Positions 41,057 through 49,247 of a stretch of DNA of 64,000 bases are shown here, piece by piece (the stretch's first letter is position 1; every line of letters begins with the position of its first letter). The stretch is from the NCBI RefSeq assembly GCF_018332695.1, contig NZ_BOQN01000053.1:1-64000 (forward strand), given 5' to 3'. The position numbers were made by a program, and so were the translations under genes. Origin of the DNA: Paractinoplanes toevensis. Its GTDB lineage: Bacteria; Actinomycetota; Actinomycetes; Mycobacteriales; Micromonosporaceae. The notes below the pieces were generated by a model. The model saw only the letters and a list, made by a program, of their open reading frames with translations. It searched no databases and was not told the origin of the DNA.

Positions 41057-42376
41057 CTAGCGGACCTCCGCGGTCGCTGCGGTCTCTGACCGGATGGCGG
41101 CCGCGTGTCGCTCACGGCTCGGGCCGGCGGCCAGGTGCAGCACCGCCGCCACCAAGCCCACCCCGGCCACCACCAGCCAGTGCCAGCTGCCCAGGTATTG
41201 CAGGCTCGCGCCGCCGAGTGCGGGCGCCAGAAATGCCGCGGCCGGGAACGTCAGGTAGAAGACGGCCTGGTAGCGACCGCGCAGCGCGGCCGGCGCCAGC
41301 TCGGAGTTGATCGCGGCGTTCGGGGGAGCGGCCAGCATGCTGCCGATCGTCCAGATCACCGCGGCGGCCAGGTAGACCGGTAGGTGGTCGGCCAGGACGA
41401 TCACGCCGAAGCCGACCGCCGTGATCGCCTGGGCCGCGGCCAGGACCCGGGCCTTCGGCCGGTTGTCGATCAGTCGCGGCACGAAGAGCTGCCCGACCAC
41501 GATGAGCGCCCCGCTCACCGCGACCACCAGGCCGTAGGCGGACGGGCTCAACCCGTCCTCCCGCATGGCCAACGGAACGATCGTGTTGTTCTGCGTGTAG
41601 ACCAGCGCCTGCAGCAGCGTCAGCCCGGCAAAGGCCAGAAAGATCCGGTCGCCGAGCACCGCCCGAAGCCCACCATCGCTGCTGGCCGAGTCGGCACCCG
41701 CGCCGCTTGCGGTGCCCGTACCGGTCGCCGCTCTCGCGGCTGAGCCGGTCGCCGGAGCCCTCCCTCGGCGATCTTGTTGAATTGCCGGCGGCGGCCGGCG
41801 CAAGGTTTCCGGCACCCGTCCGGCGATGATCAGCGCGGCGGCCAGGGCCGACGCCGCGTCCAGCAGGAACAGGCCGATGTAGCTCCACTCGGCCAGCACG
41901 CCGGCGACCAGCGAGGCACCCGCCGTGCCCAGGTTGAAGGCCCAGAACTCCAGGTTGAACGCGCGCAACCGCCGGTCCGCCGGAACCAGGTCGATGATCG
42001 CGGCGACGAAGGCCGGCCCCGGCATCGACTGGGCCAGGCCCATCAGGGCGCAGAGCGCGGCGATCAGCCCGAGGTTGCCGGCGAAGGCGAGCCCGGCCAG
42101 CACGACCGCGCAGGCCAGGTGGGACCAGACCAGCGTGCGCCGGCGGCCCCACCGGTCGGCGAGGACGCCGCCGGCCAGGGTGCCGATCACCCCGCCGATC
42201 CCGTACGTCCCGACGATGAGTCCCGTCATCGCGGTCCCGGCGCCGCGTTGCGTGGTCAGGTAGAGCGACAGGAACAGGACCGCGAAGCCGCCCAGCCGGT
42301 TGATCAGCAGTCCGGCCCAGAGGTACCAGTAGGCCGAGGGCAGACCTCCGGCCGTCGCGCGCAGCCAACCCCGCAC
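41057..42376 (-). CDS. MFS transporter, first of a tandem pair
   Basis: A 439-residue major facilitator with 12 hydrophobic segments. The loop 2-3 motif 'GGVLADRWGRRRTLVW' and the N-terminal 'LWAGLLINRLGGFAVLFLSL' mark it as a drug/metabolite exporter of the DHA1 type. A charged Ala/Gly-rich central loop separates the two halves. GTG 42376 was chosen by alignment with the paralogue downstream ('MRGWLRATAGGLP' against 'MRGWFQQAAGGLP'); TTG 42388 is the longer alternative. The substrate is unknown. Confidence 0.85.
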   Translation of the reverse strand: MRGWLRATAGGLPSAYWYLWAGLLINRLGGFAVLFLSLYLTTQRGAGTAMTGLIVGTYGIGGVIGTLAGGVLADRWGRRRTLVWSHLACAVVLAGLAFAGNLGLIAALCALMGLAQSMPGPAFVAAIIDLVPADRRLRAFNLEFWAFNLGTAGASLVAGVLAEWSYIGLFLLDAASALAAALIIAGRVPETLRRPPPAIQQDRRGRAPATGSAARAATGTGTASGAGADSASSDGGLRAVLGDRIFLAFAGLTLLQALVYTQNNTIVPLAMREDGLSPSAYGLVVAVSGALIVVGQLFVPRLIDNRPKARVLAAAQAITAVGFGVIVLADHLPVYLAAAVIWTIGSMLAAPPNAAINSELAPAALRGRYQAVFYLTFPAAAFLAPALGGASLQYLGSWHWLVVAGVGLVAAVLHLAAGPSRERHAAAIRSETAATAEVR

Positions 42377-42389
42377 CCCAACCCCCAAT

Positions 42390-42412
42390 TGGAAGCAGTG
42401 TTAACAGTTCCA
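42390..42412. promoter_or_regulatory. Operator-like inverted repeat before the first MFS gene
   Basis: TGGAA (42390-42394) and TTCCA (42408-42412) flank 13 bases that contain GTTAAC. It lies 13 bases upstream of the MFS start, in the 58-base gap after the second MFS gene, so the first gene can be controlled on its own. Confidence 0.4.
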
Positions 42413-42434
42413 TTAGGAGATTACCGCCGGGCGG

Positions 42435-43673
42435 TCACACCCGCGACTCGTCGGTGACCGGCACCATGGCGGGCCGGGTCATCAGCTCGGCGATCCGCCG
42501 TTCCCGCCGCGGCCCGGTGATCAGATGCCCGGCCGCGACCAGCACGCACACGCCGAAGCACCCGATCCACAGTGCGACGTTGCCGAGGTGCTCCTGGGTG
42601 AGGCCGCCCAGAATCGGCGCCAGCGCCGTCCCGACCGACCAGGTCAGTGAGTTGAGGCCCTGGTAGCGGCCACGCAGCGAGGCCGGCGACAGGGCCGCGA
42701 CGGTCGCCGCGTTGGACGGCGACTGCAACATCTCGCCGAGCGTCCAGATCACCACGGTGAGCGCGAAGAACCAGGCCGCGTTCGCGAACGCCACCAGCCC
42801 GAGGCCGACTCCCATGATGAGCGAGGCGAGAGCCAGCACCCGGGACCGGTCGAGGCCCTCGATGAGCCGTGGGACGAACAGTTGCCCGAGCACGATCAGC
42901 AATCCGTTGACGGCGATCACCCAGCCGTACGTCGCCGCGGACAGACCGTTCGACGTCATCGCGATCGGCAGGGTCGACAGGTGCTGCATCATCACGATGA
43001 CCGTGCCCAGGCTGATCGTCAGGTAGAGCAGGTAGGTGCGGTCCCGAAGAGCCGCCCCCAGGCCGGCGCCCGAGTGCCGGGTCCGGCCACCGGACGGGCG
43101 GGTCTCGGCCAGGAACACCAGGCTGATGATCGCGGTGATCAGGGTGGTGCCCGCGTCGATCACGAACAGCAGCAGGTAATCCGCCTTGGCGGCGAGGCCG
43201 GCGCCGACCGCGGAGAGCGCGAACCCCAGGTTGATCGCCCAGTAGTTCAGCGAGTAGGCGCGCACCCGGTCGCGGTCGGGCACCACGTCGATCATCATCG
43301 CCGAGAAGGCCGGCCGTACCGCCTCGGTGAACACCCCGAGCAGGAAGGTCACCGCGAGGATCTGCCAGTAGTCGTACGCGAAGCCGAGCGTGAGCATCAG
43401 GGCCGCCGCGCCGAACTGGGCGGTGAGCATGGTGGGCCGCCGGCCCCACCGATCGGCCAGCACGCCGCCGACCGTGGTGCCGATCGCTCCGCCGACCCCG
43501 TACAGGCCGATGACCAGGCCGGCCTGGCTCTGGCTGAAATGCCGCTCGGCGGTCAGGTAGATGGCCAGGAAGATCACCACGAAGGAGCCGAGGCGGTTGA
43601 TCAGCGTTCCGACCCACAGGAACCAGAACTGCCGGGGCAATCCACCCGCGGCCTGCTGAAACCAACCCCGCAC
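42435..43673 (-). CDS. MFS transporter, second of a tandem pair
   Basis: A 412-residue major facilitator clearly paralogous to the gene at 41057-42376: same N-terminus, 'GGVLADRWGRRPTMLTAQF', 'VVPDRDRVRAYSLNYWAINLG' and a 'RGRYQGLNSLTWS' segment matching 'RGRYQAVFYLTFP'. Twelve hydrophobic segments are visible. The pair probably arose by local duplication. GTG 43673 has GGAGATGAC directly upstream. The substrate is unknown. Confidence 0.88.
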   Translation of the reverse strand: MRGWFQQAAGGLPRQFWFLWVGTLINRLGSFVVIFLAIYLTAERHFSQSQAGLVIGLYGVGGAIGTTVGGVLADRWGRRPTMLTAQFGAAALMLTLGFAYDYWQILAVTFLLGVFTEAVRPAFSAMMIDVVPDRDRVRAYSLNYWAINLGFALSAVGAGLAAKADYLLLFVIDAGTTLITAIISLVFLAETRPSGGRTRHSGAGLGAALRDRTYLLYLTISLGTVIVMMQHLSTLPIAMTSNGLSAATYGWVIAVNGLLIVLGQLFVPRLIEGLDRSRVLALASLIMGVGLGLVAFANAAWFFALTVVIWTLGEMLQSPSNAATVAALSPASLRGRYQGLNSLTWSVGTALAPILGGLTQEHLGNVALWIGCFGVCVLVAAGHLITGPRRERRIAELMTRPAMVPVTDESRV

Positions 43674-43682
43674 GTCATCTCC

Positions 43683-43712
43683 GTAAGTGCCGAACCGCCC
43701 GTAATCACTTAC
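43683..43712. promoter_or_regulatory. Operator-like inverted repeat between MFS2 and gpmA
   Basis: GTAAGTG (43683-43689) and CACTTAC (43706-43712) are exact inverted repeats with 16 bases between. The right arm is part of the palindrome GTAATCACTTAC. It sits 9 bases upstream of the MFS2 start and 94 bases before gpmA, so it more likely controls MFS2. Confidence 0.5.
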
Positions 43713-43805
43713 AACCTATGGGCCGGGGCAACCGGTTTTCCACGTGGCGGGCGCCACTGCCGGGTCGCCGCCCGCGGCGATCGGGCCTGCGGCAGGATGG
43801 AGGTC

Positions 43806-44552
43806 ATGACTGGGACTCTGGTGCTGCTGCGACACGGCAACAGCGAGTGGAACGCCAAGAACCTCTTCACCGGCTGGGTCGACGTGGACCTGGACGCCAA
43901 GGGCGAGGACGAGGCCCGCCGCGGCGGCGAGCAGCTGAAGGAGTACGGCGTGCTGCCCGACGTCGTGCACACCAGCGTGCTGCGCCGCGCGATCCGGACC
44001 AGCGAGATCGCCCTGCACATCGCCGACCGCCACTGGATTCCGGTGAAGCGCTCCTGGCGGCTCAACGAGCGCCACTACGGCGCACTGCAGGGCAAGGACA
44101 AGAAGCAGACCCTCGAGACGTACGGCGAGGAGCAGTTCATGCTCTGGCGCCGGTCGTACGACGTGCCCCCGCCGCCGATCGAGGACGACTCGGAGTTCTC
44201 CCAGTTCGCCGACCCGCGGTACGCGGCACTCCCGCCGGAGCTCAAGCCCAAGGCCGAGTGCCTCAAGGACGTCCTCGAGCGGGCGCTGCCCTACTGGTAC
44301 GACGCGATCGTGCCCGACCTGCAGGCCGGCAAGACGGTGCTGGTCGCCGCGCACGGCAACTCGCTGCGCGCGATCGTGAAGCACCTGGACGACGTCTCCG
44401 ACGAGGCGATCGCGAAGCTGAACATCCCGACCGGCTTCCCGCTGCGTTACGACCTCGACGACAACCTGCGCCCGATCAACAAGGGCGGCACCTACCTCGA
44501 CCCGCAGGCCGCCAAGGACGCCGCGGCCGCGGTCGCCAACCAGGGCCGCTAG
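43806..44552 (+). CDS. gpmA: 2,3-bisphosphoglycerate-dependent phosphoglycerate mutase
   Basis: A glycolytic enzyme interconverting 3- and 2-phosphoglycerate through a phosphohistidine. The 248-residue protein has 'VLLRHGNSEWNAKNLFTGW' (His10 catalytic), 'RAIRTSEIALHIADRHWIPV', the 'RHYGALQGKDKKQTLETYG' motif and the second His in 'LVAAHGNSLRAIVKHLDD'. ATG 43806 is chosen with GGAGG 3-5 bases upstream. The long frame running upstream through the MFS gene is spurious. In M. tuberculosis gpm1 likewise precedes senX3-regX3. Confidence 0.97.
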   Translation: MTGTLVLLRHGNSEWNAKNLFTGWVDVDLDAKGEDEARRGGEQLKEYGVLPDVVHTSVLRRAIRTSEIALHIADRHWIPVKRSWRLNERHYGALQGKDKKQTLETYGEEQFMLWRRSYDVPPPPIEDDSEFSQFADPRYAALPPELKPKAECLKDVLERALPYWYDAIVPDLQAGKTVLVAAHGNSLRAIVKHLDDVSDEAIAKLNIPTGFPLRYDLDDNLRPINKGGTYLDPQAAKDAAAAVANQGR

Positions 44553-44568
44553 TTCCTCCCGAACAGGG

Positions 44569-44605
44569 AAAAGGCCGGGACGCCCCCGTGGCGTCCCGGC
44601 CTTTT
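44569..44605. terminator. Bidirectional terminator between gpmA and phoU
   Basis: A 16-bp stem beginning AAAAGG and ending CCTTTT (44569-44584 against 44590-44605) with a 5-base loop. The A and T ends make it an intrinsic terminator on both strands, between convergent stops at 44552 and 44619. Confidence 0.93.
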
Positions 44606-44618
44606 CGCGGCCGAGCGG

Positions 44619-45272
44619 TTAGCTCAGGCCGTCCACCGGCTGACCGGTGACCAGGAAGACCAGCTGCTCGCCGATATTCACGGCGTGGTCGGCGTAGCGC
44701 TCGTAGAACCGGCCCAGCAGGGCGCCGTCGATCGCGGTCTCCGCGCCGTACGGCCAGTCGTCGTGCAGCAGGACCTTGAACAGCTCGCGCTCGAGGTCGT
44801 CCATCCCGTCGTCGGCCTTCTCCAGCGCGGCGGCTGCCTCGGCCTCCGGCTTGGCGAGCAGATCGGCGATCTGCTCGGCCATCTGGTCGGCCACCTCGGC
44901 CATGCCCTTGAAGACCGGCCGCAGCTCGGCCGGCACGGCCGGCGACGGGTGCCGCCGCTGTGCCGTCTTGGCGACGTGCTCGGCCAGATCGCCCATCCGC
45001 TCGAGATCGGCGGAGATGTGCAGGGCGGTGATCACCATGCGCAGGTCGGAGGCGACCGGCGCCTGTCGTGCGATGGTGTCGGCCACCTTGGCCTCCACCT
45101 GCTTGTAGATCTCGTCGACCTCGGCGTCCCGCTCGATGACCGACTCGGCGGCCTTGAGGTCGGCGGTGAGCAGGGCGGTGGTCGCCTTGCGCATGGCGGC
45201 CCGTACGGCCTCCGCCATGGTCACCAGCAGGCGACTGACCTCGTTGAGATCTGCCTGGAACTCCTCGCGCAT
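44619..45272 (-). CDS. phoU: Phosphate-signalling protein PhoU
   Basis: PhoU is a helical regulator that ties the Pst transporter to the SenX3/PhoR kinase. The 217-residue protein shows two three-helix repeats, each with the E(D)xxxD metal motif: 'ESVIERDAEVDEIYKQVEAK' and 'YERYADHAVNIGEQLVFL', plus 'ISADLERMGDLAEHVAKTAQ'. It is divergent from senX3 across a PHO-box-like repeat, the usual arrangement in Streptomyces (phoU and phoR-phoP). Confidence 0.95.
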   Translation of the reverse strand: MREEFQADLNEVSRLLVTMAEAVRAAMRKATTALLTADLKAAESVIERDAEVDEIYKQVEAKVADTIARQAPVASDLRMVITALHISADLERMGDLAEHVAKTAQRRHPSPAVPAELRPVFKGMAEVADQMAEQIADLLAKPEAEAAAALEKADDGMDDLERELFKVLLHDDWPYGAETAIDGALLGRFYERYADHAVNIGEQLVFLVTGQPVDGLS

Positions 45273-45354
45273 GTCCTCGTCCCGGGGGTCTGGGTCGCGC
45301 CGTTTGGGCAGGGCACGACCTTGGTTGGTGCTAAACCTAGGTCCGTTCTACGGC

Positions 45355-45398
45355 CTGAACGTGAACACCGGTGAACGACGCCGGGCGCAGTGGTGAAC
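45355..45398. promoter_or_regulatory. PHO-box-like repeats between phoU and senX3
   Basis: The minus strand holds GTTCACC (45398-45392), GTTCACC (45376-45370), GTTCAC (45366-45361) and GTTCAG (45360-45355). The first two are 22 bases apart, twice the 11-base unit of Streptomyces PHO boxes (GTTCACC repeats bound by PhoP). This fits autoregulation of phoU and senX3-regX3 by the RegX3/PhoP regulator. Confidence 0.75.
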
Positions 45399-45429
45399 AT
45401 TATTCGACGCGCGCCCGTTATGTCCGGTT

Positions 45430-45465
45430 GATCGTAGGGCCCAGGTAAACAATGACCCTACGATC
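45430..45465. promoter_or_regulatory. 10-bp inverted repeat just before senX3
   Basis: GATCGTAGGG (45430-45439) and CCCTACGATC (45456-45465) are perfect arms with a 16-base loop, ending 5 bases before the senX3 start codon. It may be a second operator or a leader hairpin that limits translation. Confidence 0.55.
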
Positions 45466-45470
45466 GCTGC

Positions 45471-46772
45471 GTGGACTTGGCGTACAGCATCCTCCTTGCC
45501 CTCGTCGCGCTCGCCGTGGGCGCGGTCGTGGGTGTGGTGTTGGCCCGTGCCCGCAAGGCGCCGGAGCAGGCCGGTTCAGCCGGCGCCCGGTCGGACGAGG
45601 GGGGACGCACCATCGAGACGGACGACGGTTCGCCCGCCGCCGGCAAGCACGGCATGAAGGGGCTCGGCCGGAAGAGCCTCGACTCGCTGCGCGTCGGTGT
45701 GGTCGTGCTCGACGCCGAGGATCACCCGGTGCTGGTCAACCCGGCCGCCCGCGCGATGGGCCTGCTGCGCTCCGGCGGGGCGCCCGGCACGATCGCGGCG
45801 CACCCCATCCTGCGTACCCTCGCCGGCCAGGTGCGACGCACCGGCGTTCGGCGCGAGGTGGAGCTCGACCTGCCGCGCGGCCGCGCCGGCGCCGCGTCCG
45901 CCCCGCTCGGCCTGCACCTGCGAGCGGTGGCACTGAATTCCACGCACGTGGCCATCGAGGCCGCCGATGTCACCGAGTCGCACCGGCTCGCCCGGGTCCG
46001 CCGGGACTTCGTGGCCAACGTCAGCCACGAGCTGAAGACCCCGATCGGTGCGTTGCAGCTGCTCGCCGAGGCGCTGCTGGACGCCACCGAGATTCCGGCC
46101 AGCCAGCTCGAGCCGGACGACGAGAAGTCCGAGGACCTGGTCGCCGCCCGGCGCTTCGCCGAGCGCATCCACCACGAGTCGGCCCGGATGGGCCGGCTGG
46201 TCAACGAACTCCTCGAGCTCACCCGGTTGCAGGGTGCCGAGCCATTGCCCACCCCCGAGCCGGTCTCGGTGGACTGGGTGATCGCCGAGGTGATCGACCG
46301 CACCCGCACCACCGCCTCGGCGAAGAGCATCGAGGTCAAGTACACCGGTCCCAAGGGCGCGACGGTGTACGGCAGTGACAGTCAGGTGGCCACCGCGGTG
46401 ACCAACCTGGTCGAGAACGCGATCGCCTACTCGGGCGAGGACACCGTGGTGTCGATCACGCTGCGTCAGGGCGACGACTGGGTCGAGGTCGACGTCGAGG
46501 ACCAGGGCATCGGCATCGCCCCGCACGACGTCGACCGGATCTTCGAGCGCTTCTACCGAGCCGATCAGGCCAGGTCACGGTCCACCGGCGGCACCGGCCT
46601 CGGCCTGGCCATCGTGAAGCACATCGCCACCAACCACGGCGGCCGGGTCGACGTCACCAGCACCCTCGGCGACGGGTCGACGTTCACCCTGCGCCTACCT
46701 GCGAGACCCCCCGAAACCCCCTTGCCGTTACCAGCGGCAATTGAGATCGAGTCCGGTGCGGCCGGGCGCTAG
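45471..46772 (+). CDS. senX3: Phosphate-sensing histidine kinase SenX3 (PhoR-type)
   Basis: A 433-residue kinase. A short N-terminal membrane helix ('YSILLALVALAVGAVVGVVL') is followed by a PAS-like domain ('RVGVVVLDAEDHPVLVNPAA'), HisKA with 'FVANVSHELKTPIGALQLL' (phospho-acceptor His) and an ATPase domain. The latter has 'NLVENAIAYSGEDTVV', 'VEDQGIGIAPHDVDRIFERF' and 'GTGLGLAIVKHIATNHGG'. It is the partner of RegX3 just downstream and the likely reader of phosphate state through PhoU. GTG 45471 follows an inverted repeat. Confidence 0.93.
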   Translation: MDLAYSILLALVALAVGAVVGVVLARARKAPEQAGSAGARSDEGGRTIETDDGSPAAGKHGMKGLGRKSLDSLRVGVVVLDAEDHPVLVNPAARAMGLLRSGGAPGTIAAHPILRTLAGQVRRTGVRREVELDLPRGRAGAASAPLGLHLRAVALNSTHVAIEAADVTESHRLARVRRDFVANVSHELKTPIGALQLLAEALLDATEIPASQLEPDDEKSEDLVAARRFAERIHHESARMGRLVNELLELTRLQGAEPLPTPEPVSVDWVIAEVIDRTRTTASAKSIEVKYTGPKGATVYGSDSQVATAVTNLVENAIAYSGEDTVVSITLRQGDDWVEVDVEDQGIGIAPHDVDRIFERFYRADQARSRSTGGTGLGLAIVKHIATNHGGRVDVTSTLGDGSTFTLRLPARPPETPLPLPAAIEIESGAAGR

Positions 46773-46803
46773 TCCCGGAGACCGGAAGATGGAAGGAACC
46801 ACA

Positions 46804-47487
46804 TTGGCCCGCGTGCTCGTGGTCGAGGATGAGGAGTCGTTCTCCGACGCCCTGTCGTACATGCTGCGCAAGGAGGGCTTCGAGGTGTCGGTCGCCCCGA
46901 CCGGAACCTCGGCCCTGACGCAGTTCGACCGGACCGGCGCCGACATCGTCCTGCTCGACCTCATGCTTCCGGAGATGTCCGGCACCGAGGTCTGCCGCCA
47001 GTTGCGGCAGCGCTCCGCCGTCCCGATCATCATGGTCACCGCCCGGGACAGCGAGATCGACAAGGTGGTCGGCCTGGAGATCGGTGCCGACGACTACGTC
47101 ACCAAGCCCTACTCGCCGCGCGAGCTGGTCGCCCGCATCCGCGCCGTGCTGCGCCGCCAGGGCGCCGACGCACCCGAGGTGACCACCCCGACGCTGGCGG
47201 CCGGCCCGGTCCGGATGGACGTGGAACGCCACGTCGTCACGGTCGACGGCGCCGGCGTACAGCTGCCGCTGAAGGAGTTCGAGCTGCTCGAACTGCTGCT
47301 GCGCAACGCCGGCCGGGTGCTGACCCGAGGCCAGCTGATCGACCGGGTGTGGGGCGCCGACTACGTCGGCGACACCAAGACCCTCGACGTCCACGTCAAG
47401 CGCCTGCGCTCCAAGGTGGAGCCGGAGCCCTCGGCCCCGCGCTACATCGTCACGGTGCGCGGCCTCGGCTACAAGTTCGAGCCGTGA
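46804..47487 (+). CDS. regX3: OmpR-family response regulator RegX3
   Basis: A 227-residue regulator, the same length as M. tuberculosis RegX3 and very close to it by memory. The receiver has Asp52 in 'ADIVLLDLMLPEMSG' and Lys in 'GADDYVTKPYSPREL'. The winged-helix domain carries 'LPLKEFELLELLLRNAGRVL', 'VWGADYVGDTKTLDVHVKR' and 'VTVRGLGYKFEP'. The start is a TTG at 46804 with AAGGAA 6 bases upstream. It should bind PHO-box repeats such as those at 45355-45398. Its 3' end overlaps the next convergent gene by 19 bases. Confidence 0.95.
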   Translation: MARVLVVEDEESFSDALSYMLRKEGFEVSVAPTGTSALTQFDRTGADIVLLDLMLPEMSGTEVCRQLRQRSAVPIIMVTARDSEIDKVVGLEIGADDYVTKPYSPRELVARIRAVLRRQGADAPEVTTPTLAAGPVRMDVERHVVTVDGAGVQLPLKEFELLELLLRNAGRVLTRGQLIDRVWGADYVGDTKTLDVHVKRLRSKVEPEPSAPRYIVTVRGLGYKFEP

Positions 47488-48314
47488 GGGGTCGTCGGGG
47501 TGGCCGGTTCGCGGCCGCCTCGCTGGGTGGGTGACCCGGCTGCCACGGTGGCCGGGTGGATGGCGATCAGGCCGGACTTCAGCCGGGCCGTACACAGCTC
47601 GGCGAGTTTGTCGTAGGCGGCCTTGCCGACCAGGGCGGCCAGCTCCGGGCCGTAAGTGATGTACATCGGGTCCGAGCCGACGTGCGCCTCGGGTGAGGAC
47701 GTGCACCACCAGTCCAGGTCGGCGCCGCCGGGGCCCCAGCCGCGGCGGTCGAACTCGGTCAGGGTGGACTGCAGGATCTTGGTGCCGTCCGGGCGCTTGA
47801 TCCAGTCCTGTTCCCGGCGGACCGGCAGCTGCCAGCAGACGTCCGGCTTGTAGGTGAGCGGGTGCACGCCGTCGCGCAGCGCCTGGGCGTGCAGGGCGCA
47901 GCCGCCGCCGGCCGGGAAGTCGGCGTCGTTGAGGAAGACGCACGGTCCGTCCTCGGTCTGGATGGCGGTGCGCCGGGCCGGCTTCGCCCCGTCGATGGTG
48001 TCCATCTCGGTGTAGTTCTTGAAGCCCCGCCGGTAGTGCTGCCACGTCTCCGGGCTGAGTTTCTGGACCGCCGCCTTCACCCGGTTCTCGTCGTCGGCGT
48101 CGGTGAAGAACGCACCGTGCGTGCAGCAGCCCTCGTGGGCGCGGCCGGCCACGATGCCGTGGCAGGCCGATCCGAAGACGCACGTCCAGCGGGAGAGCAG
48201 CCAGGTCAGGTCGGCGCGAACGAGGTGTTGTTCGTCGGCCGGATCGAGAAACTCGATCCACTCACGAGGGAAATCAAGGCCGACCTCGGGGCGGATCTGG
48301 TCACGGCGGGTCAC
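47469..48314 (-). CDS. Cysteine-rich conserved hypothetical protein (Rv0495c-like)
   Basis: A 281-residue soluble protein with a cluster of Cys/His residues in its first third ('WTCVFGSACHGIVAG', 'EGCCTHGAFF') and further single Cys in 'GPCVFLND', 'GGGCALHAQAL' and 'KPDVCWQLPV'. The pattern suggests an Fe-S or zinc site. A gene of this kind lies after regX3 in mycobacteria (Rv0495c); its function is not known. It converges on regX3 and overlaps it by 19 bases. The start is a GTG. Confidence 0.75.
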   Translation of the reverse strand: MTRRDQIRPEVGLDFPREWIEFLDPADEQHLVRADLTWLLSRWTCVFGSACHGIVAGRAHEGCCTHGAFFTDADDENRVKAAVQKLSPETWQHYRRGFKNYTEMDTIDGAKPARRTAIQTEDGPCVFLNDADFPAGGGCALHAQALRDGVHPLTYKPDVCWQLPVRREQDWIKRPDGTKILQSTLTEFDRRGWGPGGADLDWWCTSSPEAHVGSDPMYITYGPELAALVGKAAYDKLAELCTARLKSGLIAIHPATVAAGSPTQRGGREPATPTTPHGSNL

Positions 48315-48343
48315 TCGCGACAGCGTACGCGTGCAGGTGACTA

Positions 48344-48365
48344 ATACCGGGTTGCCGCCCGGTAT
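48344..48365. repeat. Inverted repeat between divergent genes
   Basis: ATACCGGG (48344-48351) and CCCGGTAT (48358-48365) with a 6-base gap, in the 111-base divergent gap between the Rv0495c-like gene and the isomerase gene. A shared operator is possible. Confidence 0.45.
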
Positions 48366-48425
48366 GACCGCATATACCCGGGCGTGTGGCGAGCTTGCGC
48401 GACAGACGGGTCTACCCTTTCAAGG

Positions 48426-49247
48426 GTGAGTTCCCGCGTTCCCGTGCTTCTGTCCAGCTCCTCGGTCTTCCCCGAGCCGACCGCGGCTGCCTTCGAGATG
48501 GCCGCCACCGTGGGTTACGACGGTGTCGAGGTCATGGTGTGGACCGACGCCGTCAGTCAGGACGCCGGCGCCCTGAAGGGTCTGACCGACCACTACGGCG
48601 TGCCGGTCCTGTCCGTGCACGCGCCGTGCCTGCTCGTCACCCAACGGGTGTGGAGTTCCGACCCCTGGGAGCGGCTGACCCGGGCGGCCCAGCTGGCCGA
48701 GTCGCTCGACGCGCCGACCGTGGTGGTGCACCCGCCGTTCACCTGGCAGCGCGACTACGCCAAGAACTTCGCCGCGGGCCTGGCCAAGGTGCAGCAGCGG
48801 CACCCCGACATCTCCTTCGCGATCGAGAACATGTTCCCGGTGAAGATGGCCGGACGCTGGTTCGTGCCCTACACCCCGGGCTGGGACCCGACCGAGACCG
48901 GCTTCGACGCCTACACGCTCGACATCTCGCACTGCTCCGCGTCCCGGATCGACGCGCTCGACATGATGCAGAAGATGGGCTCCGGCCTCAAGCACGTGCA
49001 CCTGGGCGACGGCACCGGGGAGGGCCGCGACGAGCACCTGGTGCCCGGCCGCGGCAACCAGCCGTGCGCCGAGGTGCTGCGTTCGCTGGTGGCGCGCGGT
49101 TTCACCGGTTCGGTGGCGCTGGAGGTCTCGACCCGCAAGGCGGCGAGCCGCCCGGCCCGGGAGAAGGACCTGCGCGACTCACTGGAGTTCGCCCGGCGCC
49201 ACCTCGCCCCGGCTAGCAGTTCGGCTCCGGCGATTACGCGGGCGTGA
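48426..49247 (+). CDS. Sugar-phosphate isomerase/epimerase-like TIM-barrel protein
   Basis: A 273-residue protein of the xylose isomerase-like (AP endonuclease family 2) fold. Segments are 'AAFEMAATVGYDGVEVMVW', 'VLSVHAPCLLVTQRVW', 'DAPTVVVHPPFTWQRDYAKN', 'ISFAIENMFPVKMAGRWF' and 'LKHVHLGDGTGEGRDEHLVP'. The His and Glu residues fit the metal-binding positions of the fold. The counterpart in the mycobacterial block is Rv0498. The substrate is unknown. GTG 48426 has no clear ribosome site; the 3' end overlaps the CGNR gene by 14 bases. Confidence 0.8.
   Translation: MSSRVPVLLSSSSVFPEPTAAAFEMAATVGYDGVEVMVWTDAVSQDAGALKGLTDHYGVPVLSVHAPCLLVTQRVWSSDPWERLTRAAQLAESLDAPTVVVHPPFTWQRDYAKNFAAGLAKVQQRHPDISFAIENMFPVKMAGRWFVPYTPGWDPTETGFDAYTLDISHCSASRIDALDMMQKMGSGLKHVHLGDGTGEGRDEHLVPGRGNQPCAEVLRSLVARGFTGSVALEVSTRKAASRPAREKDLRDSLEFARRHLAPASSSAPAITRA

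Noticed and set aside
40406..41060. Several 100-200-residue reading frames on both strands
   Set aside because: They overlap each other, lack ribosome sites and third-position GC bias, and give low-complexity Arg/Pro-rich peptides. Treated as non-coding.
42882..43805. A long plus-strand reading frame continuous with gpmA
   Set aside because: It lies opposite the MFS gene and is a shadow of its codon bias. The gpmA start at 43806 has a ribosome site and gives the normal family length.
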